Of a stretch of DNA of 64,000 bases, positions 50,052-58,641 are shown piece by piece (the first letter of the stretch is position 1; each line of letters starts with the position of its first letter). Below the pieces are notes generated by a model. The model saw only the letters and a list, made by a program, of their open reading frames with translations, was not told where the DNA came from and did no database searches. Both the position numbers and the translations under genes were made by a program. The stretch is from Pseudomonas fluorescens (GTDB lineage Bacteria > Pseudomonadota > Gammaproteobacteria > Pseudomonadales > Pseudomonadaceae): positions 558,001-622,000 of the forward strand of contig NZ_CP012830.1 in the NCBI RefSeq assembly GCF_001307155.1, written 5' to 3'.

Positions 50052-50066
50052 AAAAATCGCCCCTTA

Positions 50067-50510
50067 TCACTGACCGAGGGTCAGGACCTTCTGCATCATG
50101 GTTTTGGCGGTGTTCATCATTTCCGCGTTGGTCTGGAACGAACGACTGGCAGAAATCATGTCGGCCATTTCCTCCACCACGTTGACGTTGGGGTAATACA
50201 CGTAACCCTTGGCGTCAGCCGCCGGATGGTTCGGCTCGTAGCGCGCTTCGAGGTTGCTTTGATCTTCGACTACGCCGAGTACCTGCACGCCCTGGCCTGC
50301 GGCATCCTGATTCTGGAACAGCGAATTGCTGCCACCGGACTGACCGCCCTGGAACATGGTGGCAAACACCGGGTGACGGGCACGGTAGGTCTGATCGATG
50401 CTCGAAGAGACGGTCTCGGCGTTGGCGATGTTACTGGCGACGGTGTTCAAGCGAGTGGTTTGAGCACTCATGCCGCTACCGGCAATGTTGAATACACTGG
50501 ACAGAGACAT
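50067..50510 (-). CDS. flgC: Flagellar basal-body rod protein FlgC
   Basis: Proximal rod subunit of 147 residues. The start MSLSSVFNIAGSGMSAQTTRLNTVASNIANAETV is the rod-protein N-terminus, GYVYYPNVNVVEEMADMISASRSFQTNAEMMNTAKTMMQKVLTLGQ the C-terminal coil. Placed three bases after flgB, so the two are co-translated in one transcript from the sigma54 promoter. Confidence 0.95.
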   Translation of the reverse strand: MSLSSVFNIAGSGMSAQTTRLNTVASNIANAETVSSSIDQTYRARHPVFATMFQGGQSGGSNSLFQNQDAAGQGVQVLGVVEDQSNLEARYEPNHPAADAKGYVYYPNVNVVEEMADMISASRSFQTNAEMMNTAKTMMQKVLTLGQ

Positions 50511-50513
50511 GGA

Positions 50514-50921
50514 TTACTCCCCGCGCAGGGCTGATACCAGCCCTTTGAATTTGCTGTTGAGCAGCGTGAAGCTGGCCTGGAAGTTGACCGCGTTTTGCGC
50601 GTAGTTCGACTGTTCCAGTTGGGCATCCACGGTGTTTTGGTCAATCGACGGTTGCATCGGCGTGCGATACAGCAGCGACTCCTCACCACTGCTCATACCC
50701 TGGGCTTCGATATGACGGCTATTGGTCATGTTCAAAGCAAAGGTGCCGTTCTTGTTCTTGTCGTTCTGGGCGGCCAGCACCGACGAGAAGTCCAGATCCC
50801 GAGCCTTGTAGTTCGGGGTATCGGCGTTGGCAATGTTGTTGGCCAGGACTTCGGCACGCTGAGCGCGGAAGCCCAGGGCTTGTTCGTGGATACCGAGCGC
50901 TTTATCGAAGCTGATGCTCAT
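50514..50921 (-). CDS. flgB: Flagellar basal-body rod protein FlgB
   Basis: Proximal rod subunit of 135 residues: KALGIHEQALGFRAQRAEVLANNIANADTPNYKARDLDF at the N-terminus and QSNYAQNAVNFQASFTLLNSKFKGLVSALRGE at the C-terminus. First gene of the flgBCDE operon, 44 bases downstream of a near-consensus sigma54 promoter. Confidence 0.95.
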   Translation of the reverse strand: MSISFDKALGIHEQALGFRAQRAEVLANNIANADTPNYKARDLDFSSVLAAQNDKNKNGTFALNMTNSRHIEAQGMSSGEESLLYRTPMQPSIDQNTVDAQLEQSNYAQNAVNFQASFTLLNSKFKGLVSALRGE

Positions 50922-50964
50922 GTCGGAAACCTTTGGGTGACCTGATTTTTCGTAACAGGGTTAT

Positions 50965-50980
50965 AGCAAGCCCCGTGCCA
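50965..50980 (-). promoter_or_regulatory. Sigma54 promoter of flgBCDE
   Basis: TGGCACGGGGCTTGCT on the minus strand is a near-perfect -24/-12 element (TGGCACG-N4-TTGCT). In Pseudomonas, flgBCDE is activated by FleR with RpoN, so this fits. Confidence 0.9.
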
Positions 50981-51110
50981 GCTTCTAAAACCCCATAAAC
51001 CGGGGCTTTGCGAGCGGCGGCAAAGCGGCAATGCCAGAAAAGCGGCAACGGATTTCCGGCGCCTGCCGCTTTTCTGCCGCCTGCCCTCCCAAAGTTCCTA
51101 CAAAGAAGAC

Positions 51111-51150
51111 AAAAAAAACGGGAGCCCCTGAGGACTCCCGTTATTTTTTT
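51111..51150. terminator. Bidirectional terminator between cheR and the flgB promoter
   Basis: CGGGAG / CTCCCG with an intervening CCCCTGAGGA, flanked by AAAAAAAA on the left and TTATTTTTTT on the right, so it can end cheR on the minus strand. Confidence 0.88.
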
Positions 51151-51170
51151 CAGTACCGACGACTGGCCAA

Positions 51171-51998
51171 TCACTTCGCCTGATAGATGATCCCCGGGCT
51201 GCACTGAACCATCTGATAATGATCCGGCAAACCGTTCAACGCTTCGGAAGCCCCCAGGAACAGATAACCGCCCGGCTTCAGCGTGCTGTGAATCCGCAGC
51301 AGAATGTCTTTCTTCACTTCGGCAGAGAAGTAGATCAATACGTTGCGGCAGAACACGATGTCGAACTTGCCGAGACTGGCGTAGCTGTCCAGCAGGTTGA
51401 ACGAGCGGAACTCCACCCGACTCTTGATCGGTGCCTTGATCGCCCAACGCCCCGGCCCTTTCGGATCGAAGTAGCGTTGCAGGCGCTCCGGCGAAAGACC
51501 TCGACCGATCGCCAGGCTGTCGTACTCACCAGTCTTGCAGTTGGTCAACATGGTCCCGGACAGGTCGGTGGCAACGATCTGCACCCCCATCTTCAACTGC
51601 CCCATATTGACCCGCTCGAACTCGTCGATCGACATCGACAGCGAATACGGTTCCTGCCCGGACGAGCACGCCGCCGACCAGATCCGCAGGCGCTGCCCGG
51701 GACTGGCCTTGATGGACTCAGGCAGCACTTTGTTCTTCAAGACTTCAAACGGATAGGTGTCACGAAACCAGAGGGTTTCGTTCGTCGTCATCGCGTCCAC
51801 CACCATCTCGCGCAAACCACTGCGCGGTTGGGTCTGCATCCGCTGCACCAACTCACCCAAGGACTTGATGCCTTGCTGTTCCATCAGTTTGTTGAGACGG
51901 CTCGACACCAGATACTGCTTGTTCTCACCGAGCAAAATGCCACAGGCTTTTTCCAGGAAGACCCGGAACTGTTCGAAATCCAAATTACCCGTAGACAA
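51171..51998 (-). CDS. cheR: Chemotaxis protein methyltransferase CheR
   Basis: SAM-dependent methylation of chemoreceptor glutamates, 275 residues. The N-terminal helical domain (LDFEQFRVFLEKACGILLGENKQYLVSSRL) precedes the SAM domain with WSAACSSGQEPYSLSMSI and FDIVFCRNVLIYFSAEVKKD; NNET-like MTTNETLWFRD is the substrate-recognition loop. Follows cheV on the same strand with 45 bases between. Confidence 0.95.
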   Translation of the reverse strand: MSTGNLDFEQFRVFLEKACGILLGENKQYLVSSRLNKLMEQQGIKSLGELVQRMQTQPRSGLREMVVDAMTTNETLWFRDTYPFEVLKNKVLPESIKASPGQRLRIWSAACSSGQEPYSLSMSIDEFERVNMGQLKMGVQIVATDLSGTMLTNCKTGEYDSLAIGRGLSPERLQRYFDPKGPGRWAIKAPIKSRVEFRSFNLLDSYASLGKFDIVFCRNVLIYFSAEVKKDILLRIHSTLKPGGYLFLGASEALNGLPDHYQMVQCSPGIIYQAK

Positions 51999-52043
51999 TG
52001 ATGCCGCCTCTTAAATCGTATTGACCGCCAGGAGCGAAGGCCA

Positions 52044-52976
52044 CTAGCTGATATCTGCTGCTTTGATCCGGTCGACTACCCGGGATGCCAGGTCATCAGG
52101 ACGGAATTTGGCAAGGAAGTCATCGGCACCGACTTTCTTCACCATCGCCTGATTGAATACACCTGACAACGAAGTATGCAGGATGATATGGAGCTTTTGC
52201 ATGCGAGGGTCACTGCGGATCTCGCTCGTAAGGGTGTAGCCGTCCATTTCGGGCATTTCGATGTCGGAAATCATCATCAGAAACTCTTCTTCCGGCTTCT
52301 TGCCCTCATCGACCAGTTTGCGCAGGTAATCCAGCGCTTGCCGGCCGTCGTTCAACGCAACGACTTCAACCCCCACCGTTTGCAGGCAACGCGAGACCTG
52401 CTTGCGCGCCACCGACGAGTCATCGACCGTGAGCACTCGCAACGAAATCGCCTTGTGCTGGGTCTCGGCATCGATCACGCCCACCGAAATCACATCCGAC
52501 GTCGGTGCAACTTCCGCCAGGACCTTTTCCACGTCGATGATTTCGACCAACTGATTGTCGACTCGAGTCACTGCGGTCAGGTAATGATCGCGACCCGTGC
52601 CCTTGGGCGGCGGATGGATTTCTTCCCAATTCATGTTGACGATCCGCTCGACCGACCTCACCAAAAAACCCTGGGTCTTGGTGTTGTACTCCGTGATGAT
52701 CACGAAGGGATTGCTTTGATCCTGCAACCCGCCTGAGCCGGTCGCCATTGCCAGATCCAGAATCGGAATGGTTGCCCCACGAATATTCGCCACACCGCAC
52801 ACGACAGGACTGGACTTGGGCATCAGGGTCAGTTTGGGGCATTGCAGCACCTCCCGAACCTTGAACACGTTGATCCCGTAAAGCTGCTGGCCGTCGAGAC
52901 GGAACAACAACAGCTCCAGGCGATTCTGCCCTACCAGTTGCGTGCGCTGGTTAACCGAATCCATTACACCAGCCAT
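52044..52976 (-). CDS. cheV: Chemotaxis coupling protein CheV
   Basis: 310 residues: an N-terminal CheW-like domain (LELLLFRLDGQQLYGINVFKVREVLQ; VCGVANIRGATIPILDLAMA) and a C-terminal receiver domain with FLMMISDIEMPEMDGYTL as the phosphorylation site. Couples chemoreceptors to CheA and adapts the response. Divergent from flgA with a shared 81-base intergenic region. Forms an operon with cheR. Confidence 0.95.
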   Translation of the reverse strand: MAGVMDSVNQRTQLVGQNRLELLLFRLDGQQLYGINVFKVREVLQCPKLTLMPKSSPVVCGVANIRGATIPILDLAMATGSGGLQDQSNPFVIITEYNTKTQGFLVRSVERIVNMNWEEIHPPPKGTGRDHYLTAVTRVDNQLVEIIDVEKVLAEVAPTSDVISVGVIDAETQHKAISLRVLTVDDSSVARKQVSRCLQTVGVEVVALNDGRQALDYLRKLVDEGKKPEEEFLMMISDIEMPEMDGYTLTSEIRSDPRMQKLHIILHTSLSGVFNQAMVKKVGADDFLAKFRPDDLASRVVDRIKAADIS

Positions 52977-53030
52977 GCCCAGACTCCTACACCAACGCTA
53001 AGTGTGTTGCGACGCACATTCATCACTAAA

Positions 53031-53046
53031 CGGCACGGCGCTTGCT
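53031..53046 (+). promoter_or_regulatory. Sigma54-type promoter of flgA
   Basis: CGGCACGGCGCTTGCT has the GG/GC spacing and most of the -24/-12 consensus. The predicted start would be near 53056, only two bases before the annotated ATG of flgA. Confidence 0.75.
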
Positions 53047-53057
53047 TTTTAACTGCC

Positions 53058-53819
53058 ATGAACACAAAAACGACATTTTCCCGACGCCTGACATCAATGT
53101 GCCGTAAATTCCTCGGCGCCCTGTCAGCCGTATGCCTGTTGAACGTTGGCAGCCCTGCCTTTGCTGACCCGGTTACCTTGCCTGATCTACTTATCGGCGT
53201 CACTCAGGGCTTTCTTGAATTCACCGTAGAAGACTATCTGGCCACCAGCCAAACCGCAGGGCGCTACGAAATCGAAGTCAACAAGCTCGACCCGCGCATG
53301 CACATGCCGGCGTGCGACAGGGAATTGACAGCGACATTGGAGAGCCCCGCTATACCTCTGGGCCGGGTTACGGTGAAAGTCCGTTGCGATGGCGTCTCCC
53401 CCTGGACAGTCTTCGTACCCGCTCAAGTCCGCCTGTTTCGCGAGGTCGTCACGACCACCCGCCCCCTCAAACGAGCCGGAATCATCGACCCTTCGGATGT
53501 CATGTTGCGTGAGCGCGATATCAGCCTGATCAATCAGGGATATCTGACAAACGTCGATCAAGCCATCGGACAAAAACTTGTCCGACCAATGGTCAGCGAT
53601 CAAGTGATTACGCTTGTTCATCTGGAGCAGGCAGAAGTCGTGCGCAAGGGTGATCAGGTGGTCATCACCGCCCGCAGCGGCACGCTCAGCGTGCGGATGC
53701 CGGGTGAGGCGCTGTCCAATGGCGGCCTTAACGAACAGATCAGAGTCAAAAACCTCAACTCCCAACGGGTCATCAAGGCGCAAGTCATGGCCCCGGGGCA
53801 GGTGGAAGTCTCCATGTAG
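53058..53819 (+). CDS. flgA: Flagellar P-ring assembly chaperone FlgA
   Basis: Periplasmic chaperone for FlgI assembly into the P ring. From ATG 53058 the product has 253 residues; from the second Met (ATG 53097) it has 240, and the signal peptide MCRKFLGALSAVCLLNVGSP then starts cleanly. SAF-domain features are TTTRPLKRAGIIDPSDVMLRERD and IGQKLVRPMVSDQVI near the centre. The promoter placed directly against the first ATG argues for the second start. No ribosome site precedes either. Confidence 0.88.
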   Translation: MNTKTTFSRRLTSMCRKFLGALSAVCLLNVGSPAFADPVTLPDLLIGVTQGFLEFTVEDYLATSQTAGRYEIEVNKLDPRMHMPACDRELTATLESPAIPLGRVTVKVRCDGVSPWTVFVPAQVRLFREVVTTTRPLKRAGIIDPSDVMLRERDISLINQGYLTNVDQAIGQKLVRPMVSDQVITLVHLEQAEVVRKGDQVVITARSGTLSVRMPGEALSNGGLNEQIRVKNLNSQRVIKAQVMAPGQVEVSM

Positions 53820-53906
53820 ATAACTGGCGCACAACCGTCCTGTTCCCTAAACTGTGCCTCACGCAGGGCAAATACCGACGCGCCCGGGCTCATCGACTAT
53901 TGAGCC

Positions 53907-53933
53907 TAAAGTTTTCCCGGGCATGGCCGAAAA
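53907..53933 (+). promoter_or_regulatory. FliA (sigma28) promoter of flgM
   Basis: TAAAGTTT, an 11-base spacer, then GCCGAAAA matches the consensus TAAAGTTT-N11-GCCGATAA with one change. It stands 38 bases before the flgM ATG. FliA control of flgM is established in Pseudomonas. Confidence 0.88.
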
Positions 53934-53970
53934 CATGGCAAGCGTCCAAATTCCCAGAGGTTTTTTTATC

Positions 53971-54297
53971 ATGGTCATCGATTTCAGCCGTTTAAACAGC
54001 TCCCCCACGCTCGCAAGCAGCACGCGGGCCAGCGTCAGCAAGGACACCGGCGATGCCGGCAAATCCGCGCCGCTGAGCACCTCGACCGAACAGGTCGGTG
54101 CCACCCAAAGCGGGGAATCGGTACACCTCAGCAATGAGGCTCAACAGTTGCAGAAGATCACTGACAAGCTGCACGATCAGCCTGCCGTCGACAACGCCCG
54201 CGTGGCCGAGTTGAAAGCAGCGATTGCCGATGGCAGCTATAAGGTCGACAGCAACCGTGTAGCCAGCAAACTGCTTAATTTCGAAGCCCAGCGCTAG
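53971..54297 (+). CDS. flgM: Anti-sigma-28 factor FlgM
   Basis: Secreted inhibitor of FliA, 108 residues from ATG 53971. [20 protein letters not shown] and the C-terminal LNNEAQ-type region ([45 protein letters not shown]) match the family. The middle is Ser/Thr/Gln-rich and likely disordered, as expected for an exported anti-sigma factor. Precedes flgN by 48 bases. Confidence 0.93.
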   Translation: MVIDFSRLNSSPTLASSTRASVSKDTGDAGKSAPLSTSTEQVGATQSGESVHLSNEAQQLQKITDKLHDQPAVDNARVAELKAAIADGSYKVDSNRVASKLLNFEAQR

Positions 54298-54345
54298 CCA
54301 AAGGCCTGCGCCAGGCTTTTGGACGCTTAAAACCCAAGGCCAGCC

Positions 54346-54813
54346 ATGCACGACACTCATTTACTGCAACTGATCACCGATGACCTCGCTCCAGCGCAAC
54401 AGTTGCTGGAGCTGCTGAAGACCGAATCCCTCGCCCTGCACGGCCGTGACATGCCGCTGCTCGAAGAGATTCTGGCGCAGAAACAGGGGTTGATCATTCT
54501 GCTGGAACAGCATGGCCGCAAACGCAGCGAACTTCTCGCGAGCCTGAATCTGCCTGCCAACCGCGCAGGCCTGGAGCAGTTCGCCGCCCACTCAAGTATC
54601 GGCGATCAGTTGCTGACCCAAAGCGACGCCCTGACCCAACTGCTTGCAGATTGCCAAACCGCCAACGAGCTCAACGGCCGCTCGATCCAGGTGCAACAAG
54701 CCACCACCGCCAATCAGTTGAAAATCCTCAACGGTGGCGAGTCTCCGACCCTTTATGACGCTCGCGGATCAACCGCAATGCTGGTGAAACCCCGCGCGCT
54801 CAGTCAGGCTTGA
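54346..54813 (+). CDS. flgN: Flagellar synthesis protein FlgN
   Basis: Export chaperone for FlgK and FlgL, 155 residues, mostly alpha-helical. LLQLITDDLAPAQQLLELLKTESLALHGRDMPLLEEILAQKQGLI and LLADCQTANELNGRSIQVQQATTANQLKILNG are typical. Follows flgM closely; the three-gene run flgM-flgN-PilZ protein is common in Pseudomonas. Confidence 0.93.
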   Translation: MHDTHLLQLITDDLAPAQQLLELLKTESLALHGRDMPLLEEILAQKQGLIILLEQHGRKRSELLASLNLPANRAGLEQFAAHSSIGDQLLTQSDALTQLLADCQTANELNGRSIQVQQATTANQLKILNGGESPTLYDARGSTAMLVKPRALSQA

Positions 54814-54853
54814 ACTCATAAATAAGCGTGCTCTATCAAGGCACGAAACATGC

Positions 54854-54869
54854 TGGCAGAATGCTAGCT
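54854..54869 (+). promoter_or_regulatory. Possible sigma54 promoter upstream of the PilZ gene
   Basis: TGGCAGAATGCTAGCT keeps the TGGCA and GC at the right spacing but misses two consensus positions. If used, it would start transcription near 54880, 30 bases before the PilZ GTG, separately from flgMN. Confidence 0.4.
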
Positions 54870-54908
54870 CTTGCGTGTGATCGTATTCTGTCTGGAGATT
54901 GATAAACC

Positions 54909-55655
54909 GTGTTCAACGCCTCAAGCGCGGAAGATGCTCCGCAGCCACCCAAGGTGCTCAGCACCCCGCTGGAAATCACCGGCAACCTGCGGATGCTGCA
55001 AGAGAGCCATGATCCCCTGATCATCACGTTCCATGAACGCAGCCAGCGATTTCAGAGCTACCTGATCGATATCGATCGCGACAGCAACATGATCGCCCTG
55101 GACGAAATGATCCCCCGCGATGGTGAGCGCTTCCTGCTTGCCGGCGAAGCTTTTCGGGTTGAAGGCTTTCATGAAGGCGTACGTATTGCTTGGGAAAGCA
55201 ACGGCACACTGACCATCGACGAGTCCAACGGTGGCCGCTGCTACCGTGGCACGCTGCCCGATGAAGTGGTTTACCACCAGCGTCGCAATGCGTTTCGCGC
55301 AGCCTTGAAACTGGCACAACTGGTAAACATCGAACTCGGTGGCGAAAAGCTCAAGACGCCTGTCAGCGGTAAACTGCTGGATATCTCGGCGACGGGTTGC
55401 AAGCTGCGCTTTGATGGCGACATCACCAGCGGACTTCAATTGGGTCAGGTCTATGAACGCTTCATCGCCGCCCTGCCCTTCGGCAGCATGACCGCACCGG
55501 TCGAGCTGCGTTATCTGCATCACGAAGAGAAAATCGACACCACTTTCGCCGGCGTACGCTTTCACAACATGAGCGGGCTGGTGCAGCGTCAGGTCGAGCG
55601 CTTCGTCTATCAGTTGCAACGCGAAGCGCGCCGCTTCGACAAAGACGACATCTGA
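54909..55655 (+). CDS. flgZ: PilZ-domain flagellar brake protein (YcgR/FlgZ-like)
   Basis: c-di-GMP receptor that slows or stops flagellar rotation. The 248 residues have an N-terminal YcgR domain (about 20-115) and a C-terminal PilZ domain. The c-di-GMP motifs are RRNAFR with RxxxR at 126-130 and DISATG at 158-163 (DxSxxG). Starts at GTG 54909 behind GGAG. Downstream is a bidirectional terminator. The adjacency to flgMN matches P. fluorescens FlgZ. Confidence 0.93.
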   Translation: MFNASSAEDAPQPPKVLSTPLEITGNLRMLQESHDPLIITFHERSQRFQSYLIDIDRDSNMIALDEMIPRDGERFLLAGEAFRVEGFHEGVRIAWESNGTLTIDESNGGRCYRGTLPDEVVYHQRRNAFRAALKLAQLVNIELGGEKLKTPVSGKLLDISATGCKLRFDGDITSGLQLGQVYERFIAALPFGSMTAPVELRYLHHEEKIDTTFAGVRFHNMSGLVQRQVERFVYQLQREARRFDKDDI

Positions 55656-55666
55656 TCCAGACGCTT

Positions 55667-55708
55667 GAAAAAACGGGCAGTCCCTTGCGGTGACTGCCCG
55701 TTTTTTTT
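55667..55708. terminator. Bidirectional terminator between the PilZ gene and the MFS gene
   Basis: CGGGCAGTC / GACTGCCCG with a CCTTGCGGT loop, preceded by AAAAAA and followed by TTTTTTTT. It ends both convergent genes. Confidence 0.9.
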
Positions 55709-55711
55709 GCC

Positions 55712-57100
55712 CTAAGGCCTGGCCTCGGTAAAGCTTTTCGGGCGCTCCGCCCCCGGATCATCAGTCTGTTCATCAGCGCTGTCGGTGTCCTGAGCTTCGG
55801 ACTTTGCATCCTGCTCAGGATCCGGATCAGGGCTCGCGCCATTTTGCATCTGGTCATGCACGACCTGCTCATCGACCCGCGGGTCGAGAGCTGCCACCAG
55901 TGGCGAACTCGACATGCTGTCCGGCATCGCCACGTGATGCAGCGGCGCGTCTTCCACCTGATGCAGATTGGTCACCGCTTTCGGCCGGATGCGCCATACC
56001 AGCACTACTGCGAAGAAACTGAAGAACGCGTACAACATCTGACTGCCGAACAACTTCATCAGCACACCCGCCACCAGCGGACCGATGCTCGCCCCCACAC
56101 CGTAGGTCACCAGCAACATGGCGGTCAGCGATACCCGCCGATCACCCTCGACGTGGTCGTTGGAAAACGCCACCGCCAACGGGTACAGACAGAACTGCAC
56201 CAGCGAGCAGGCGAAGCCAGCGATAAACAGCACCTCAAGCGGCACCTGCGGCATGATCGCCAACGGCAACGCCGCCAGCGCCAGGCAAAAGGCAAAACTG
56301 CGAATCAGTACGGCCCGATCATAACGATCCGACAACCAGCCCAACGGCCACTGCACCAGCAACCCGGCAAAAATGCAGCTACCCATGAACAGACCGACCT
56401 GCTCAGTGGAAAGCCCTTGCTGGGACGCGTACAACGGCGCCAGACCATAGAACGAACCGACGATCAGGCCAGCGCCGAGCACCGTACTGAGAGACTGCGG
56501 AACCCGCTTCATGAAAAAGCGCGGCTCCATCGGCGCCGGGTGCAAGGGCGCCGGGTGAATCCGCCGCGTCAGCGCGACCGGCACCAGGCACAGCGCAAAA
56601 CACAACGCCACCAGCATCAGCAATTCCAGCCCCAGGGACGGGTGCATGACCAGAATCAACTGGCCCAGCACCAGCCCCAGGTACGAAGCGATCATGTAGC
56701 CGCTGAACACCAGCCCGCGCTGCTTGGCTTCGGCCTGCTCGTTCAGCCAGCTCTCGATGACCATGTATTGGCACATCATGCCCAGACCAACGACCATCCG
56801 CAGCACCAGCCAGGCCGGTAGCCAATCGATCAGACCGTGCCCCAGCACCGCCGCACCGACGATCCCGGCACAGGCCGAGTAGGCCCGGATATGACCGACC
56901 CGTGCGATCAACCGGTGACCGATTTTTCCGCCCAGCACCAGGCCGAAATAGTTGGCCGCCATCAGCGCCCCGACCCACAGACTGTCGACATGGTCCGCTG
57001 CCAGGCGCAGGCCCAGGTACGTACTGAGGAGGCCCGAGCCGATCAACATCATCAGCGAGGCGAAATAAAGCGCTCGAAAGGATTTCAGGATTTGGCGCAT
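55712..57100 (-). CDS. MFS-family transporter
   Basis: Major facilitator of 462 residues with about twelve hydrophobic segments, for example FASLMMLIGSGLLSTYLGLRL and LLVTYGVGASIGPLVAGVLM, and the MFS loop WLSDRYDRAVLIRS. The last 90 residues are hydrophilic, acidic and Asp/Glu/Pro-rich, an unusual tail for this family (YcaD-like members end soon after TM12). Substrate unknown. Convergent with the PilZ gene and upstream of the glutamine-synthetase-family gene on the same strand. Confidence 0.9.
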   Translation of the reverse strand: MRQILKSFRALYFASLMMLIGSGLLSTYLGLRLAADHVDSLWVGALMAANYFGLVLGGKIGHRLIARVGHIRAYSACAGIVGAAVLGHGLIDWLPAWLVLRMVVGLGMMCQYMVIESWLNEQAEAKQRGLVFSGYMIASYLGLVLGQLILVMHPSLGLELLMLVALCFALCLVPVALTRRIHPAPLHPAPMEPRFFMKRVPQSLSTVLGAGLIVGSFYGLAPLYASQQGLSTEQVGLFMGSCIFAGLLVQWPLGWLSDRYDRAVLIRSFAFCLALAALPLAIMPQVPLEVLFIAGFACSLVQFCLYPLAVAFSNDHVEGDRRVSLTAMLLVTYGVGASIGPLVAGVLMKLFGSQMLYAFFSFFAVVLVWRIRPKAVTNLHQVEDAPLHHVAMPDSMSSSPLVAALDPRVDEQVVHDQMQNGASPDPDPEQDAKSEAQDTDSADEQTDDPGAERPKSFTEARP

Positions 57101-57171
57101 CGGCGTTCCGAGCGGCTCCTTGCAGTGAGTACCGGGCTACCGACAACGATAGCCCGACAGCGACGAATCGG

Positions 57172-58515
57172 TTAGGCCTGGGCGGCCAAAACACGCCGCT
57201 CCCAGGGAGTGATTTCATCAAGAAAACTGCTCAACTCCATGGTCTTCGAAGCGATGTAGCCTTCGATGAACTCCTTGCCAAACAGTTCCTTCGCCAATTG
57301 GCTACGTGTCAGACGCTCAAGAGCAGCATGCAAGGTACACGGCAACGACAAACTGTCCGGCACTTCAAACTGGCCTTGAATGGCCGGCGTCGGCTCCAGT
57401 TCGTTTTCAATGCCATACAACCCGGCCGCCAGACTGGCGGCAATCGCCAGATACGGATTGGCATCGGCGCCCGGTAGACGGTTCTCGACCCGACGCGCTT
57501 CTGGCGAGCTGGCTGGAATCCGCAAACCCGCCGCCCGATTGTCATAAGACCAACAGGCATTATTCGGCGATGCGTAAGGATGGCACAGACGCTGGTAAGA
57601 GTTCACGTTCGGCGCAAACAACGCCGTGAAATCTGCCATCCCTGCCTGCTGGCCACCGATGAAATGACGGAAGATTGCAGTCGGCTGTCCAGCGTCATCG
57701 CTGAACACATTTCGGTCCGTACCCGCCTCGACGATGCTCTGGTGAATGTGCATCGAACTGCCCGGCGTATGCGCCAGTGGCTTGGCCATGCAGACCACGG
57801 TCAGGTGGTGCTTGAGCGCGACTTCCTTGAGTAGATGCTTGAACAGGAATGTCTGGTCGGCCAGCAGCAGCGGATCACCGTGCAGAAGATTGATTTCGAA
57901 CTGGCTGACGCCCATCTCGTGCATGAAGGTATCGCGCGGCAAACCCAGGGCTGCCATGCATTCGTAGACTTCATTGAAGAACGGGCGCAAACCGTTGTTG
58001 GAGCTGACACTGAATGCCGAATGACCTTCCTCGCGACGTCCGTCCAGTCCAACCGGCGGCTGGAAAGGCTGGGTCGGGTCGGTGTTCGGTGCAAAAACAA
58101 AGAACTCCATCTCGGTTGCCACCACGGGCGCCAAACCGCGAGCAGCATAACGGGCGATCACCGCTTTCAACTGACCGCGAGTCGAGAGACGCGAGCTTTC
58201 CCCGCTCAACTCATTGGCATCGCAAATGGCCAACGCGCGGGGCTGCTTGCTCCAGGGCAAACGGTGAATCTGTTTCGGATCGGCATTGAGCGCTAGGTCG
58301 CCGTCGTCACTGCCGTAAAATCGTGCCGGCGGATAACCGCCCATGATGCATTGCAGCAGCACGCCACGCGCCATTTGCAAACGCCGTCCCTCAAGGAATC
58401 CTTCTGCGGTCATGACCTTGCCACGCGGCACGCCATTGAGATCCGGGGTGACGCATTCAATCTCATCAATGCCCGTCAATCGTTGTGCGAGTGAACGCTG
58501 GCCATCGGTCGTCAT
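57172..58515 (-). CDS. Glutamine-synthetase-family enzyme (gamma-glutamylpolyamine-synthetase-like)
   Basis: Ligase of 447 residues; ATG 58515 (MTTDGQRSLAQRLTGIDEIE) is preferred to a longer frame. TEMEFFVFAP and the PGSSMHIHQSI block supply metal-binding Glu and His residues, and NRAAGLRIP and ENRLPGADANPYL lie near the active site. Length and these blocks are close to PuuA/PauA-type glutamylpolyamine synthetases rather than to true GlnA, which is longer. No amine-oxidase or aldehyde-dehydrogenase genes flank it, so the substrate is unproved. Confidence 0.88.
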   Translation of the reverse strand: MTTDGQRSLAQRLTGIDEIECVTPDLNGVPRGKVMTAEGFLEGRRLQMARGVLLQCIMGGYPPARFYGSDDGDLALNADPKQIHRLPWSKQPRALAICDANELSGESSRLSTRGQLKAVIARYAARGLAPVVATEMEFFVFAPNTDPTQPFQPPVGLDGRREEGHSAFSVSSNNGLRPFFNEVYECMAALGLPRDTFMHEMGVSQFEINLLHGDPLLLADQTFLFKHLLKEVALKHHLTVVCMAKPLAHTPGSSMHIHQSIVEAGTDRNVFSDDAGQPTAIFRHFIGGQQAGMADFTALFAPNVNSYQRLCHPYASPNNACWSYDNRAAGLRIPASSPEARRVENRLPGADANPYLAIAASLAAGLYGIENELEPTPAIQGQFEVPDSLSLPCTLHAALERLTRSQLAKELFGKEFIEGYIASKTMELSSFLDEITPWERRVLAAQA

Positions 58516-58641
58516 GACTCTATCCTTGAAGTTGTGCAAGCCGCGAACGGCGACATGTACAAAATAGGCACCAGCTGTTCGGAATATCAAGCACCGGGAC
58601 ATAAAAATGTCCTACAAAAATGCTGCGTGCCGTGGCGGATA

